Source: Halicephalobus mephisto
Taxonomy: Eukaryota > Nematoda > Chromadorea > Rhabditida > Panagrolaimidae
Assembly (NCBI GenBank): GCA_009193035.1
Contig: SWDT01000045.1
Coordinates: forward strand, 124,001-188,000
Length of the DNA stretch: 64,000 nucleotides
Direction: 5' to 3'
In this document: positions 11,700 to 22,586 of the stretch, in pieces
Position numbering within the stretch: position 1 is the stretch's first letter
How the letters are laid out: every line of letters starts with the position of its first letter
The notes under the pieces: generated by a model
What the model saw: the letters and a program-made list of their open reading frames with translations, nothing else
The model's database searches: none
What the model was told of the DNA's origin: nothing
Translations under genes and position numbers: made by a program

Positions 11700-12440
11700 A
11701 TCAGTTTTTCTTGCCGTTGCTTTTTGGGCTGTACGGTAGTCACCCCCTCAGGGCATCTGATTCCCTGATTTCGTAATAGTTTTATTTTTTAACTTTTTTA
11801 GATAAATTTTTTTGGATTTGGATTATCCTATAACACCAGTCAAATAACCAAAAACATCAACTTAAAAAAAACAAAAAATGAACTATTTGACATCCGCCCC
11901 TCAGGGCATTTGATTTCGTAATAGTTTTATTTTTCAACTTTTTTGGATAAATCTTTTTGGATTTGGATTATTCTAAAACACCAGTCAAGTAACCAAAAAG
12001 ATCAACTTTAAAAAAACTATTACGGAATCAAATGCCCTGAGGGGCGAATGTCAAATAATTCATTTTTTGTTTTTTTTAAACTTTTTTGGGTAAATCTTTT
12101 TGGATTTGGATTATCCTATAACATCAGTCAAATAACCAAAAAGATCAACTTTAAAAAAAACAAAAAATGAACTATTTGACATCCGCCCCTCAGGGCATTT
12201 GATTTCGTAATATTTTTATTTTTAAACTTTTTTGGATAAATCTTTTTGGATTTAGATTATTCTAAAACACCAGTCAAGTAACCAAAAAGATCAACTTTAA
12301 AAAAAACCTCGAAATCAATGAGAATCGAAATTATGCAAATATTTTAAGACATTTTTATCTTTTTAGACCATTTCAGGAACCAATAAGTCTGGTTTAAAAA
12401 ACTCCAAACCAAGACGAGTCTAGGGGATAAATGTCCCAGA
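11700..12440. repeat. Repeat array with the ATGCCCTGAGGGG motif
   Basis: Four copies of a ~170-bp unit contain CCCCTCAGGGCATTTGATTT, GATAAATCTTTTTGGATTTGG and CAGTCAAATAACCAAAAA. One internal segment near 12005-12070 carries the motif in the opposite orientation, so the array has an inverted part. The region lies between the convergent ends of the MOLO-1-like and Lsm11-like genes. Apart from AT-rich sequence at 12440-12819, nothing else is visible. Confidence 0.8.
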
Positions 12441-12819
12441 GGATTAACTACCGTACAGTCATTTTTTTGCATTAAAACCTCGAAATTGTACATTTTTACA
12501 ACCTCGAATAAACTCCGTCCTGATGGAATACTTGTCGAAAATGCGTAACAAATTTTTAAAAACAAAAAAATTCAAAGATATCAATTTTCGAACTTTCGAA
12601 TTGATTCAAAATCAGTTCAAAAGTTCGAAAATCGGATAATTTCTTCTTCGAAATCCCATTTATATTCATTATTTAAATTAAAAATTTTTAAAATTGATTT
12701 TACAACAGAAATTTAAAAATTTACTGTAGTCAATTACACATCCACAAAGTGAATCAAAAATATCCATCATGAGGTAGATAACATTCAAGACAAATGTGAT
12801 TTAATAATTTTCACCGAAA

Positions 12820-13979
12820 TTACTTAATCAAAGAAATATAAACAATATTCTGACCCATGACAATTGTTGATTTCAAAGATCTTTGAAGAACTCTTTTTTC
12901 GTTTGCAACTTTTTCATAAACAGTCCCTCCGAACATCTGATCCGGATAACTCTGGACCACCCCTAGTTTGCTCGGGGGGATGTAAGCCTCATCCGCATCC
13001 GTCATGTAGAGATTCCAATGCTGATCCGCCGCTTGAATCACTCCAATAATCGTCCTGTTAGGATTTTCGAAATGATTTTTGTTTCTTAATTTCACTTGCA
13101 CGAGAGATTTAGTTTTGATAAATTGCGAAATCCTAATCCCGATAGGATCCACAAGTCTCCTGAAAACACAAACAATTAAGACTACAATGCTAATTCTCAC
13201 ATTTTCGGAAGTACAGTAAAAGGATTAGCTCCATCCACACATATCGCAGCGATGGTCCTTTCTCTTATTCTTTTCTGAACGTTCCTCGGACCTTCTGGAT
13301 TTCCAACTTTAGCCAAAAGTTGCTGTCGTTCATGTATACCTAAAATTTTAAATTCCTTATTTTACCTAAAATTATTTCTCCATATATACCGAGAGAACTT
13401 CCTGGATTTTCTAATTTAGGCAAACATTGCTGTCTTCCATATATACCTAAAATTTCAAATTTCTTATTTTACCTAAAATTATTTCTCCATATATACCGAG
13501 AGAACTTCCTGGATTTTCTAATTTAGGTAAACATTGCTGTCTTCCATGTATACCTAAAATTTTTAATTTCTTATTTTACCTAAAATTATTTCTTCATATA
13601 TACCGAGAGAACTTCCTAATTTAGGTAAACATTGCTGTCTTCCATATATACCTAAAATTTCAAATTTCTTATTTTACCTAAAATTATTTCTTCATATATA
13701 CCGAGAGAACTTCCTGGATTTCCTAATTTAGGTAAATATTGCTGTTTTCCATGTATACCTAAAAAACCTTATTTTAGGTAAAAATTATATTCCATATATA
13801 CCTAAAGATCCTTCTACTTTTGACAAATCCCTCTTATCCACTCCTAAAGATCCTTCTTTCCTCGATACATCTTTATCCCCGCCAGAAACCCCATCTTTAT
13901 CCTTTGAAATTTTCTTCTTCTCAGGACTCACCGGAGGCGGTGCTTCTACCAAATCGAAAAGATCATCCGACTCTTCCAT
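12820..13979 (-). CDS. Lsm11-like Sm-domain protein with tandem microexons
   Basis: Seven exons on the minus strand: 13979-13802, 13758-13702, 13651-13604, 13553-13497, 13446-13390, 13339-13201 and 13159-12820. Introns are 41-50 nt and all phases agree, giving 291 residues. The N-terminus is acidic then charged (MEESDDLFDLVEAPPP, EKKKISKDKD). Four short exons each encode 16 or 19 residues of a repeat like IYGRQQCLPKLENPGSSLG. The parental version (IHERQQLLAKVGNPEG) begins exon 6. The Sm-like part starts near residue 175 (FTVLPKMRLVDP, LVQVKLRN, GVIQAADQHWNLYMTDADEAY) and ends with MGQNIVYISLI, resembling the Sm1 and Sm2 motifs of Lsm11, the U7 snRNP protein. The ATG at 14006 is rejected because it lies in a TTTTTTTAG acceptor. 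Another Lsm family member cannot be excluded. Confidence 0.7.
13390..13758 (-). repeat. Tandem exon-intron array (unit 107 bp) in the Lsm11-like gene
   Basis: Four units, each a 57-nt exon plus 50-nt intron. Every exon begins and ends in phase 1, so any number can be included without breaking the frame. Exon 13604-13651 is 48 nt, having lost exactly 9 nt. Each intron starts GTATATATGG and ends AATTTTAG. The exons resemble the start of the 139-nt exon at 13339, the presumed source. Confidence 0.8.
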
Positions 13980-14133
13980 CCCTAAACCCCAACTAAAAAA
14001 ACCCAATACAAAAAAATATAAAATTGTTCTTCAACAAATTTTTACAGTCATTTACTCGGCATTTTTACCAACCAACACCAAATACGAGATCCAAAAAACG
14101 GATATTCCATACAAAAAATACAAAAAAAACCAT
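13980..14133 (-). promoter_or_regulatory. Intercistronic spacer with likely trans-splice acceptor
   Basis: About 155 nt separate the isw-1 stop from the Lsm11-like ATG on the same strand. Two acceptor-like sites, TTTTTTTAG (ending 13993) and GGTTTAG (ending 13982), lie just before the ATG. This spacing is typical of Caenorhabditis operons, where the downstream gene receives an SL2-type leader. No leader can be seen in genomic DNA, so operon status is inferred. Confidence 0.5.
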
Positions 14134-17100
14134 TCATTTACGTTTTTTCTTTCCTGCTGAAGCTTTCTTCGTCGATTGCGGAGTTGCCTTAGATGCAGTT
14201 GCAGCTTTCTTATTCTTCCTGTTCCTTTCTTTTTCCTCTTGTATCTCCCTTTCCATTTCCTTTTCTATCATCGCAATCAAAGCCACACATCTTCTTTGAA
14301 GTTCCACTGAAGTCCTCGATTTAATAAACCAATCAAATCTAAATTGGGGAGCATCACGAATAGTATTCCTCAATTCATCATAAACATGTTCATTGTCAAA
14401 TCCCAATTCATGAAGTCGACATATCAAATACCTATCTTCCTCCTCATTGTAATTCTTACATTTATTACCACCATACGGCAAACGCAACTGATGATATGGA
14501 GCTTTATACTTTGCAATTTTCCTGTCCAACGCTTGTTTAATTGTTTGCTTCTTTTCAATCCTCTGTTCTCCACGTTCAATTTGATTCAAAATCTTTTCAG
14601 CATCGTTTAATTCATTAATATTCTCCCAAAAAACTTTCGAATACTCTATAACCTCTTTCTTCGTTTTAAATTCGGCCAATTCACTTGCAATCGCTTCCAT
14701 ATTGTTCCTTCCATGTTTCTCATTAGCTTTAATAAATACCCCAAAATCACGTTTACTCCAATTAGCAAATCCATGATTCAGCAACTCATCCCTTTCCTCT
14801 TGTTCCTCCGTTGTCAATGGTTCAGCTTCATCAATTTTCTTCTGATCTTCTTTTTGAGCTTTTTCCGCTTCTTTAGCCGAAACATCTGTAGGTTTAGGAG
14901 CTTTATAATTAACTTGTCTCCAAAAAGCATATGTTTCCTTATCCAAAAGTTCATACAATCTTTTCGGATAAAACTGAAAATCATAAACAGATGGAAAATT
15001 CTTCGGTTTTGGAGCTTTTTGAGATTTATTGGTATCCACAGGTCCACCTTTTATCGCTTCTTTAAACATCAAATCCACTTGATAGTTGGCTTTTCTTTCT
15101 CTTTTCGGTGGTTCGATCCAATAATCCCCAACATTAACTTTCTTATTACGGTAATCTTCTCCTTCAAAACTGTAAACAGTATACGAATCTCTATTCGTCG
15201 TATCCAACGTAAAGTTCCTCAATGACGATTCCCCAAGTTTATCTAATCTTTCATTCATTTCTTTCGTTCTTTCTTCACCTTTAGCCAAAATAGTATCAAT
15301 ATCCTCATCCGTTATCGTCGCTTCTTTTCCAGCAAAAATAGTATCAGCCCCATGTCGAATCATAGTCAACATATCATCTTTTCCCAGCGTTTTCTGAGCT
15401 TCCGTAAGACGTCCTTGTTGAATAACAACATTATCCAACCGAAGTTTCATTTCTGCTCTTTCAATAACACGTTCTTCAACAGTTGATTCTGTTATTAAAC
15501 GGAAAACACGTACTTGTTTCTTCTGTCCAATACGATGTGCACGATCCATTGCTTGCAAATCCACTTGTGGATTCCAATCACTATCATAAATAATGACCAC
15601 ATCAGCTGTTGCCAGATTAATTCCCAAACCTCCTGCTCTCGTTGTCAACATAAAAATGAACTTATCACTTCCAGGAGCGTTATATTCATTTATTGCTTGT
15701 TGTCTTTCTTCATGAGGAGTGTTACCATCCAGTCTACAGTAATTGTACTTCCTCAACCAACAATAATCTTCCAACATATCCAACATTCTGCTCATTCCAG
15801 AAAAAATCAAAACTCTTGATCCTTGTTCTTTCAATCTCTCTAGAAGCTTATCCAACAGAATCATCTTTCCACAATTATTAATCAAATGAACATCCGTAGT
15901 ATACGGTGGTCCTGGTTCTGCTCCATCAAAAAGATAAGGATGATTACAACATTTCCTCAAATGCATCAAAATATTCATCAATCGTGCCTTCTCCATTTTT
16001 CCAGCACCATTAACAATATCAATATCCTTCATCAAAATCTTCGTATACCATTCTCTTTGCATTTTCGATAAACCAACATAAATTTTCACTTCCTTCTTAG
16101 GTAATAGAGATTTCTCAACATCAGCTTTAATACGACGAAGCAGAAACGGTTGAAGAATCTAAAAAATTTCATCATAATCGAAACACACACAACACTTACC
16201 CTATGTAATCTCTTCACAATATCGTCTGTATTGACCTTATTCGTCGCAGTCAGCCAAGAATCAAAGTCATCCGCGTTACTGAACATTTCCGGCATCAAGA
16301 AATTAAGTAAAGCCCAAAGTTCATGAAGATTATTCTGGAGCGGCGTTCCTGTCAACAACAATCTATGTTTAGACTTCAACTGTCGAACCATTAGTGACAA
16401 TTTAGACTTCTCGTTCTTGATACGATGAGCTTCGTCGATAACAATATAGTTCCAAACAATTTTCCGCAGAACTCCAACACATTTGAGGATCATTTCGTAA
16501 GAAGTAACAAGTGCTTCAAAGTCACCAGTAACGATGCTTTCGTCGATTATAGCCTTGCGTTCATCTTCGGATCCAATGAGACAGACAGCCTTGATAGTTG
16601 GACACCATTTTTGAAATTCGTTCATCCAATTCTGGAGGGTAGACTTCGGGACAATCACCAGAAAAGGTCCCTTGAAGCCTCGGACGTGCTTCATGTAACC
16701 CAAAAGCGAAATTGTTTGAAGTGTTTTGCCGAGACCCATTTCATCAGCCAAGATTCCGTTGATGCAATTATGCTGTAGTTGAACCATCCAATTCAATCCA
16801 CGAATTTGGTAGTCTCTCAATTCTCCATTTTTGATGTAGAATGGAGATTTGTCGAAAATGAATAAAGTATCTGCTTTTTTACTTTGTTGAATAAGTTCTT
16901 CATCTTCCTCTTGTTCCGTCATCCTGTGCCGATGATCCCCAATAGCCGATGGTCTTCCAGCACCTTTCTTGATTGGGGAATTAGCTGAAAACGAATTATA
17001 TCAAAATCAGGGTTGTAGAAATTCAAAAGTCAGTGTCGTGAGACTATTTCAATATTAGTTTTCTAGACAGTTCCAGCATTCTTAAGTCCAGATAATTAAA

Positions 17101-17715
17101 GCTTGTAATGGATTTTAGAAGGCTTTAAGGGGGATTTTCAAAGGTTTTAGAACTTCAAACTGGATTCCAAAAAGTTCTAGAAATTCGATTTCAAAAAACT
17201 CAAAATCTTCTGTATTTTAAAACTACCTCAAAGGTTCTGAAATCTCCCAGAAAATTGCTTTTAGATAATCCTAAAATTCTTATGAAATCCTAAAATATCC
17301 AGATTCCCAAGACATTCTGGAACCTTCTACAGAACCTTAATTGATAAACAACTTCAACTTACGCGGTTGAGCAACGGCATCTCCAGCAGTCAAACACCGA
17401 GCTAAAGTTTCGGTCTTTTGCAACAGTTTCAAAAATCGATTATACGATTCTTCCGGATCGACTAAAGAGAGACTTTGAATTTCGTCATCAAACTTTTATA
17501 TGAAAAAACCCACCTTCGACTTTAGCCTTCTTTGGTGCCGGTTCCGGCGCGGTGTCTTCGGCGTAATCGTCGTCATCTGCGTTGTCGACAGGTTCTGGCG
17601 AGGGATCTTCCTCGGCTTCCATAGGCTGGTCCTGCGTGTCGTCATCCGGTTGTTCGTTGGAAGTGTCGACTTCCATTTCTTCTTCTTTTTGATCCATCGC
17701 TTCAGTCTTCGACAT
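14134..17715 (-). CDS. isw-1: ISWI chromatin-remodelling ATPase
   Basis: Four exons on the minus strand: 17715-17514, 17461-17363, 16984-16200 and 16158-14134. They join in frame to give 1036 residues, near the roughly 1000 usual for ISWI. After an acidic N-terminus come a Snf2 ATPase lobe 1 (ADEMGLGKT with Lys187; DEAH at 284-287; TGTPLQNN), lobe 2 ([25 protein letters not shown]), then HAND, SANT ([20 protein letters not shown], near 830) and SLIDE (about 920-1000). A basic tail, [11 protein letters not shown], ends the protein. ISWI slides and spaces nucleosomes with accessory subunits in the nucleus. Introns are 52, 378 and 41 nt. In the 52-nt intron the acceptor CTTTAG at 17462 was chosen because earlier AGs break the frame. 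It likely heads an operon with the Lsm11-like gene. Confidence 0.95.
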
Positions 17716-17880
17716 TGATGCAGAAATAAAGCTGAAAAATTATACAGTTAGAATTCAGAAGGCCGGAAAAACAAGCAACGCGAGTCGGAAACCCGTCGAG
17801 TGAAAGAGTTAGTTGGGCGAGAGACCGGCGCGGGAAAAATTTTCGCGGCGAGAGTACTTCAAAAAAGAAAAGAAAACTGG
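17716..17880 (-). promoter_or_regulatory. isw-1 5' region with GC-rich E2F-like words
   Basis: Immediately upstream of the isw-1 ATG a GC-rich block carries GCGCGGGAAAAATTTTCGCG near 17830 and several CGAG words. TTCCCGCGC-type words resemble E2F sites, which would suit a replication-linked chromatin gene. A trans-splice acceptor is plausible at CTGTATAATTTTTCAG (minus strand, near 17732). Functional assignment is inferred. Confidence 0.35.
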
Positions 17881-18814
17881 CAATCGGCTGTGTGCGTTAT
17901 TTCGTAATCCTAAAAAATCGTCGAAAATCATTCAAAATTCAATTTAAAAATCACCGATTTTTTAATAATTGAATAGAATCATCTGAAACCTTCCAGAATC
18001 CTTCGAAATTTTGCCGAATTTCATAGAAAGTTTCGAAAAAATTTGAAATTAAAAATTTTAAAAATCTCGAAAAATTTGCATTGAGTAATTTTTAGTGGAA
18101 TTTATTTATGATTTTTATATTTATCAAATTACGGTTTTGTTGATGTTTTTAGGATTTTCAGAACTTTGTAGATTTTGGAAATTTCGAAAATTTCGCGGAA
18201 GGTTTTAAAATTCTGAAATTTCTTCGGAAATTCTCAATTTCGGATTTTTAGAATTTTAAAAGTTTAAAAAAAGTTAAAATTGAGTTAATTTCGCAATTTT
18301 CGATTTTGAAATTTTAAAAGAGTAATTATTTCGAAATCACTATCATGGATAAAAAGCTTCTTCGATGATGAGGAAAATTCAAATAACATTGATACAGAAA
18401 ATTAAAAAAAAATAATTATTTAATTTCCAAAAAAAGTTAATTCTGAAAATTTTTATTTTCGAAAAATAACTTTTTTATTTATAACTTTATTAACAAATAT
18501 GTTCAACATTAAAGTTATTTAAAAAGTAAGTTTTGGAAATCAAAAAAATTATTTTTATTTTAAAAAACTTTGAAAATTAAAAAAATTATTTTTATTTTAA
18601 AAATTTTGGAAATTAAAAGAAGTAATTTTTTGGCGTTGTGTTCTTTTTCTTTTTTTCTGATCTTTGGCGTTGTGTTCTTTTTCTTCGTTTTTGTTCACTT
18701 TTTTTTGTCGTATTTTTCGATATAAAATTTTTTGTTTTTAAGTTTCCGATGTTTACTGATTTTTTCTATATTTCTTAATCGCTCGGAATTTTTAAATTTT
18801 CTGATATTTTTATT
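17881..18814. other. AT-rich intergenic DNA between divergent isw-1 and Angel genes
   Basis: The stretch is low-complexity AT-rich sequence with short repeats of the form AAAAAATTATTTTTATTTTAAAA near 18540-18620, and a duplicated TTGGCGTTGTGTTCTTTTTC word at 18630-18690. No gene is visible. Confidence 0.6.
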
Positions 18815-21800
18815 ATGGGTAAATACAGGGGAAATCTGAAGCGCGTCGCTAATCCCCGGCTCAGTCCCAGCAAGATTCAAAAACGATCGCAGATGGATTC
18901 TGGATTCCACCATTTTGGAAAAGAAAAAAGAGGAAGATCCACGATGAGGAATTTCCGCGAATTAACGCCCGAAATCGGAAACGACGCCGTGTCTCCAGCG
19001 ATCCTGGGCAAAAATCTCCCGTAAGTTTTTTGTTTTATTTTTTTTATTAAATGTTTTATTTCAGAAACGCTCAGAACCCCAAGAAACAGACGCAGAATCT
19101 AGAATTCCGGCTTGGAGAGAATCACAGTTCGCTTCCGGACAACGTTTTGGCTTTCGTCGGCAAGTCTAGTTCCCATATATCGATATACGGTGTTTTCCGC
19201 AAACTTCGTTCTTACCAGTTGCAATTTAGTTCACTACATACTAACGAGGTTATACTGTACATTATTAAGGCTTCTTCAACGAGATATGTAATTTAAATCA
19301 TTGGGAAATTTCGTGCTTTTTTTATTTCAAAAATTTACGAAAATTACAAAATTTTTAGTAACTGATGAGATGGAAGATGTACAGAATTTTCCGATGATTT
19401 AAAATGTATATCCCGTTGAGGAATTCCTGGCAATGTACAGTATGTCCTCATTACTGTGCAATTGACGAAGTTACAACAGTTCTGAAACTCCACGTCATCT
19501 AAGTATTTCCAGCCAGCACTACTGCTGAATCTGACGGTGACTCTGTGATAGAAGAAGTACCTACAGTAACACTAGATGACGACGAAGACGAATCTATCCC
19601 TGGATCTTCGACTGTAAACTTACCATCGATTTCGGAAGATTCTGAGTTTAACGACGCCGGAAGCGACATCGTTGTCATCAAAGTCAAGTCTAAAAAATCA
19701 ACCAAAACGGTCGGACGAAGACTCAGCGTTGAAGTCATCGAAGAACAAGAATTACTATCAGGTATGAGAATACGAAGTAATCGTCTTCAGAAAGTCAGGA
19801 TTCTGAAATTGTTTTTTTTTAACCAGAGCAATTGTGACCAGCATTTGCTAACCTCGTTATTAACCTTTTTAGTTCCTGTTTCGTCGTTCATTACTGTAGC
19901 TTCAGGTTATCCTTTCAGTTGAAACCAATCCCGGTCTGGACTCCATAGAAACCGAGCGAAACTTTGGTATTTTTGCGTCCAATGCAAACAGGAACCAGCC
20001 GATTGTGAGTTTGGACACTCCTTATCATTTTTATTTGTCTTTATAAAATTATCAATTTTAGCATTGGAGTCTTGTTCGACAAAATATGGATACCCGACAA
20101 GATGCTGTTCATCGCCGTTGGAAATCTACCTTCTGCAACTACCCTAATTGCCTACTGCCTCGGGGGTCGTACCTGGATTCCCTGTCGCACTACATTTCGA
20201 TGTTTAAAAAGAAACATTTTCGCGGTTTGTATGTTGTCGTGAGTTTTTTGTTTTTTTGCGTGTTATTTTCGGTATTTTTAGAACAACCCTGCTGGTGTGG
20301 TAAGCAAAAACATTTTTCGGTTTGTTAGTTACAATGTTCTTTGTCAACATTCTATGGAAAACAATCCGCATCTATATCCCTATGTGCCGTATTCTGAGGG
20401 AAAATTCCTGGGACTTGGCTCATGGGATAAACGATGGAAAGTGCTACAAAACGAAATACGACATCTACGAAGTGACGTATACTGTCTCCAAGAGGTGGAA
20501 GCCGATGCCTACAACGACTGCTTTTTGCCGATGTTTATATTGATGGGTTTTCGTGGATTCTACACCCAAAGAGATGGAAGAGCTGATGGCTGTGCAGTAT
20601 TCTGGAGAAGTTCCAAATTTACAGCCATTAGTCAGTCAGGAATTGATTTGAATTACGGTGTCGATGGATTAGACAAGCCAAATGTTGCTCAGATAGTTAT
20701 TTTAAGACACAAATTCAGCGGAAAAGAGCTGATAATAGTCAATACTCATATTCTGTTTTCTCCGAAAAGAGGAGATATCAAGCTTTATCAGCTTACTGTA
20801 ATCTTTGCCAAATTAAAATCGGTTTGTTTTTATTTTTTTTAACTAACGAGAGAAATCGACTTTTTTGAGGTGGTGTTTTGGGATGAGTTATGTCATTTAG
20901 AGGTCTTAGAATACTGATTCAGAATCTGTTTCTGCTGAATGATCTTCTGAAATAAACTAATCCGGGAAATCCCAAAATTTAGGATTGTGTTTTCTCGTGT
21001 TTGTGGTCGATTTTTTGAAAAACCGATGAAAAAACTGTAATTAATAAGAAAAATACTTAATTACGAAAAATTATTAAATCGATCAAATTAAAAAAACGTC
21101 TCCAAAATGAAGTAATTAAATTTCGACGAAAAATAAAAAAGTACTTTTTTTTCCATTTTTTTATATATCAAATTTCACAAATGTTTAAAGTAGAATTTTA
21201 AAAGTCTTAATTGAAGTAATTTCAAAGATATTTTTCTTTATAATTACAATTTTAAAAATGTTTTTATTTTTATAATTTTAAAATGTTTTTATTTTTATAA
21301 TTTTAAAGTACTTTTATTTTTATAATTACTTTTAAAAATATTTCTATTTTTATAATTATTTTAAAAATATTTTTATTTTTATAATTATTTTAAAAATATT
21401 TCTATTTTTATAATTATTTTAAAAATACTTTTATTTTTATAATTATTTTAAAAATATTTCTATTTTTATAATTACTTTTAAAATACTTTTATTTTTATAA
21501 TTATGTAATTTTTTAGATTCGAAAAGAAAATCAACATATTATTTTTGCCGGTGATTTGAATATCGAACCTCATTCGCCATTGTACAATTTTATCAGGTTT
21601 AATTCGATTGAAATTGGACCTGAATTTCCTCCGGTTTTTTGTGGAACTTTATCTGGTCAAGAAAACGGACAAGGAAGTGGACGATTTTTAGAAACTTTTC
21701 TAATTCCACCAATGACAAATGTAAATTTTGATTGTTCGATGAATAAGGATGTCAGGACGGCAGAAACGACATACAAAATCACCCATCCTTTTCGTTTTGT

Positions 21801-22533
21801 GAATGTTTATGATCACGTGACGAACTCGGGACAGAAAGAAGTATCTACATATCATAAGGATATAGGTAATCCGGATCATATTTTCTACACTGTGGACAAT
21901 GTTATCAACCATGATGTAAGTTATTTCGTAATTTTGAAAGTCAAAGAATTTAGGATTTTTTGTAGCTTTAAAAACTAAAAAAGTACTATTTAAAATATCT
22001 TATTTTAAAAATCAAAAAATTTAGAATATTTTGTAATTTTATAATTAAAGTATTTTTTAGATGTTTCGTAATTTCGAAAACTAAAAAAGTACTATTTAAA
22101 ATGCCTTATTTTAAAAATTAAAAAATTCCAGAATATTTTGTAATTTTATAATTAAAGTATTTTTTAGATATTTCGTAATTTCAAAAACTAAAAAAGTACT
22201 ATTTGAAATATCCTATTTTAAAAATTGAAAAATTCCAAAATATTTTGTAATTAAAGTATTTTCTTTAGATATTTCGTAATTTTAAAACTGAAAAGAAGTA
22301 CTTTTGGGATATTTCATATTTTAAAATTCAGAAAATTCTGGAGATTTTATAATTTTGTAATTAAAAATTGTTTTTAGGATGATACTTTTGATGTTTATGA
22401 AAATGGCCTAAGTCTTATTCGACGATTAACATTGCCGGACTTGAAGGATTTTAGGAATTTCTCAGGACCTTTGCCGAATCGTTTTGCCGGATCTGACCAT
22501 ATCCCTCTCCTTGCTGATTTTGCTCTTTTGTGA
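18815..22533 (+). CDS. Angel-family nuclease/phosphatase (CCR4-related EEP domain)
   Basis: Firm exons are 19919-20004, 20062-20238, 20282-20821, 21517-21915 and 22378-22533. A probable exon at 19513-19761 joins in phase 1, and 5' exons at 18815-19018 and 19065-19190 are tentative (first ATG 18815). The EEP domain is complete: FVSYNVLCQHSMENNPHLYP, DVYCLQEVEADAYNDCFL, GRADGCAVFWRSSKF, IVNTHILFSPKRGDIKL, IIFAGDLNIEPHSPLYNFI and GSDHIPLLADF. Catalytic Glu (QEVE), Asp-Leu-Asn (GDLN) and Asp-His (SDH) are present. Animal Angel proteins have 2',3'-cyclic phosphatase activity on RNA ends and sequence similarity to deadenylases. The linker has an acidic patch and a DIVVIKVKS stretch like a SUMO-interaction motif. 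The gene ends 53 bp before the stop of a convergent gene. Confidence 0.85.
21240..22377. repeat. Intronic repeats in the Angel gene
   Basis: At 21240-21500 about eight short units like TTTTAAAAATATTTCTATTT fill the intron. At 21945-22375 four copies of a ~100-bp unit contain AAAAAAGTACTATTTAAAAT and GTATTTTTTAGATATTTCG; the copies carry the intron 3' end motif TTTTTTAGAT. Confidence 0.75.
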
Positions 22534-22586
22534 AATTTCAAACGGGTTTTTTTATTACATAGGTTATGATTGATGCGTTGAGAAAA

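Noticed and set aside
13977..14006. ATG at 14006 as start of the Lsm11-like protein
   Set aside because: It lies inside a GGGTTTTTTTAG acceptor tract; the ATG at 13979 directly follows the acceptors.
14344..16778. Plus-strand frames opposite isw-1
   Set aside because: They are shadows of the ISWI coding sequence, with no conserved domain of their own.
17493..17513. A 21-nt intron between isw-1 exons 1 and 2
   Set aside because: Too short and leads to a stop; the acceptor at 17462 gives a normal 52-nt intron and keeps the frame.
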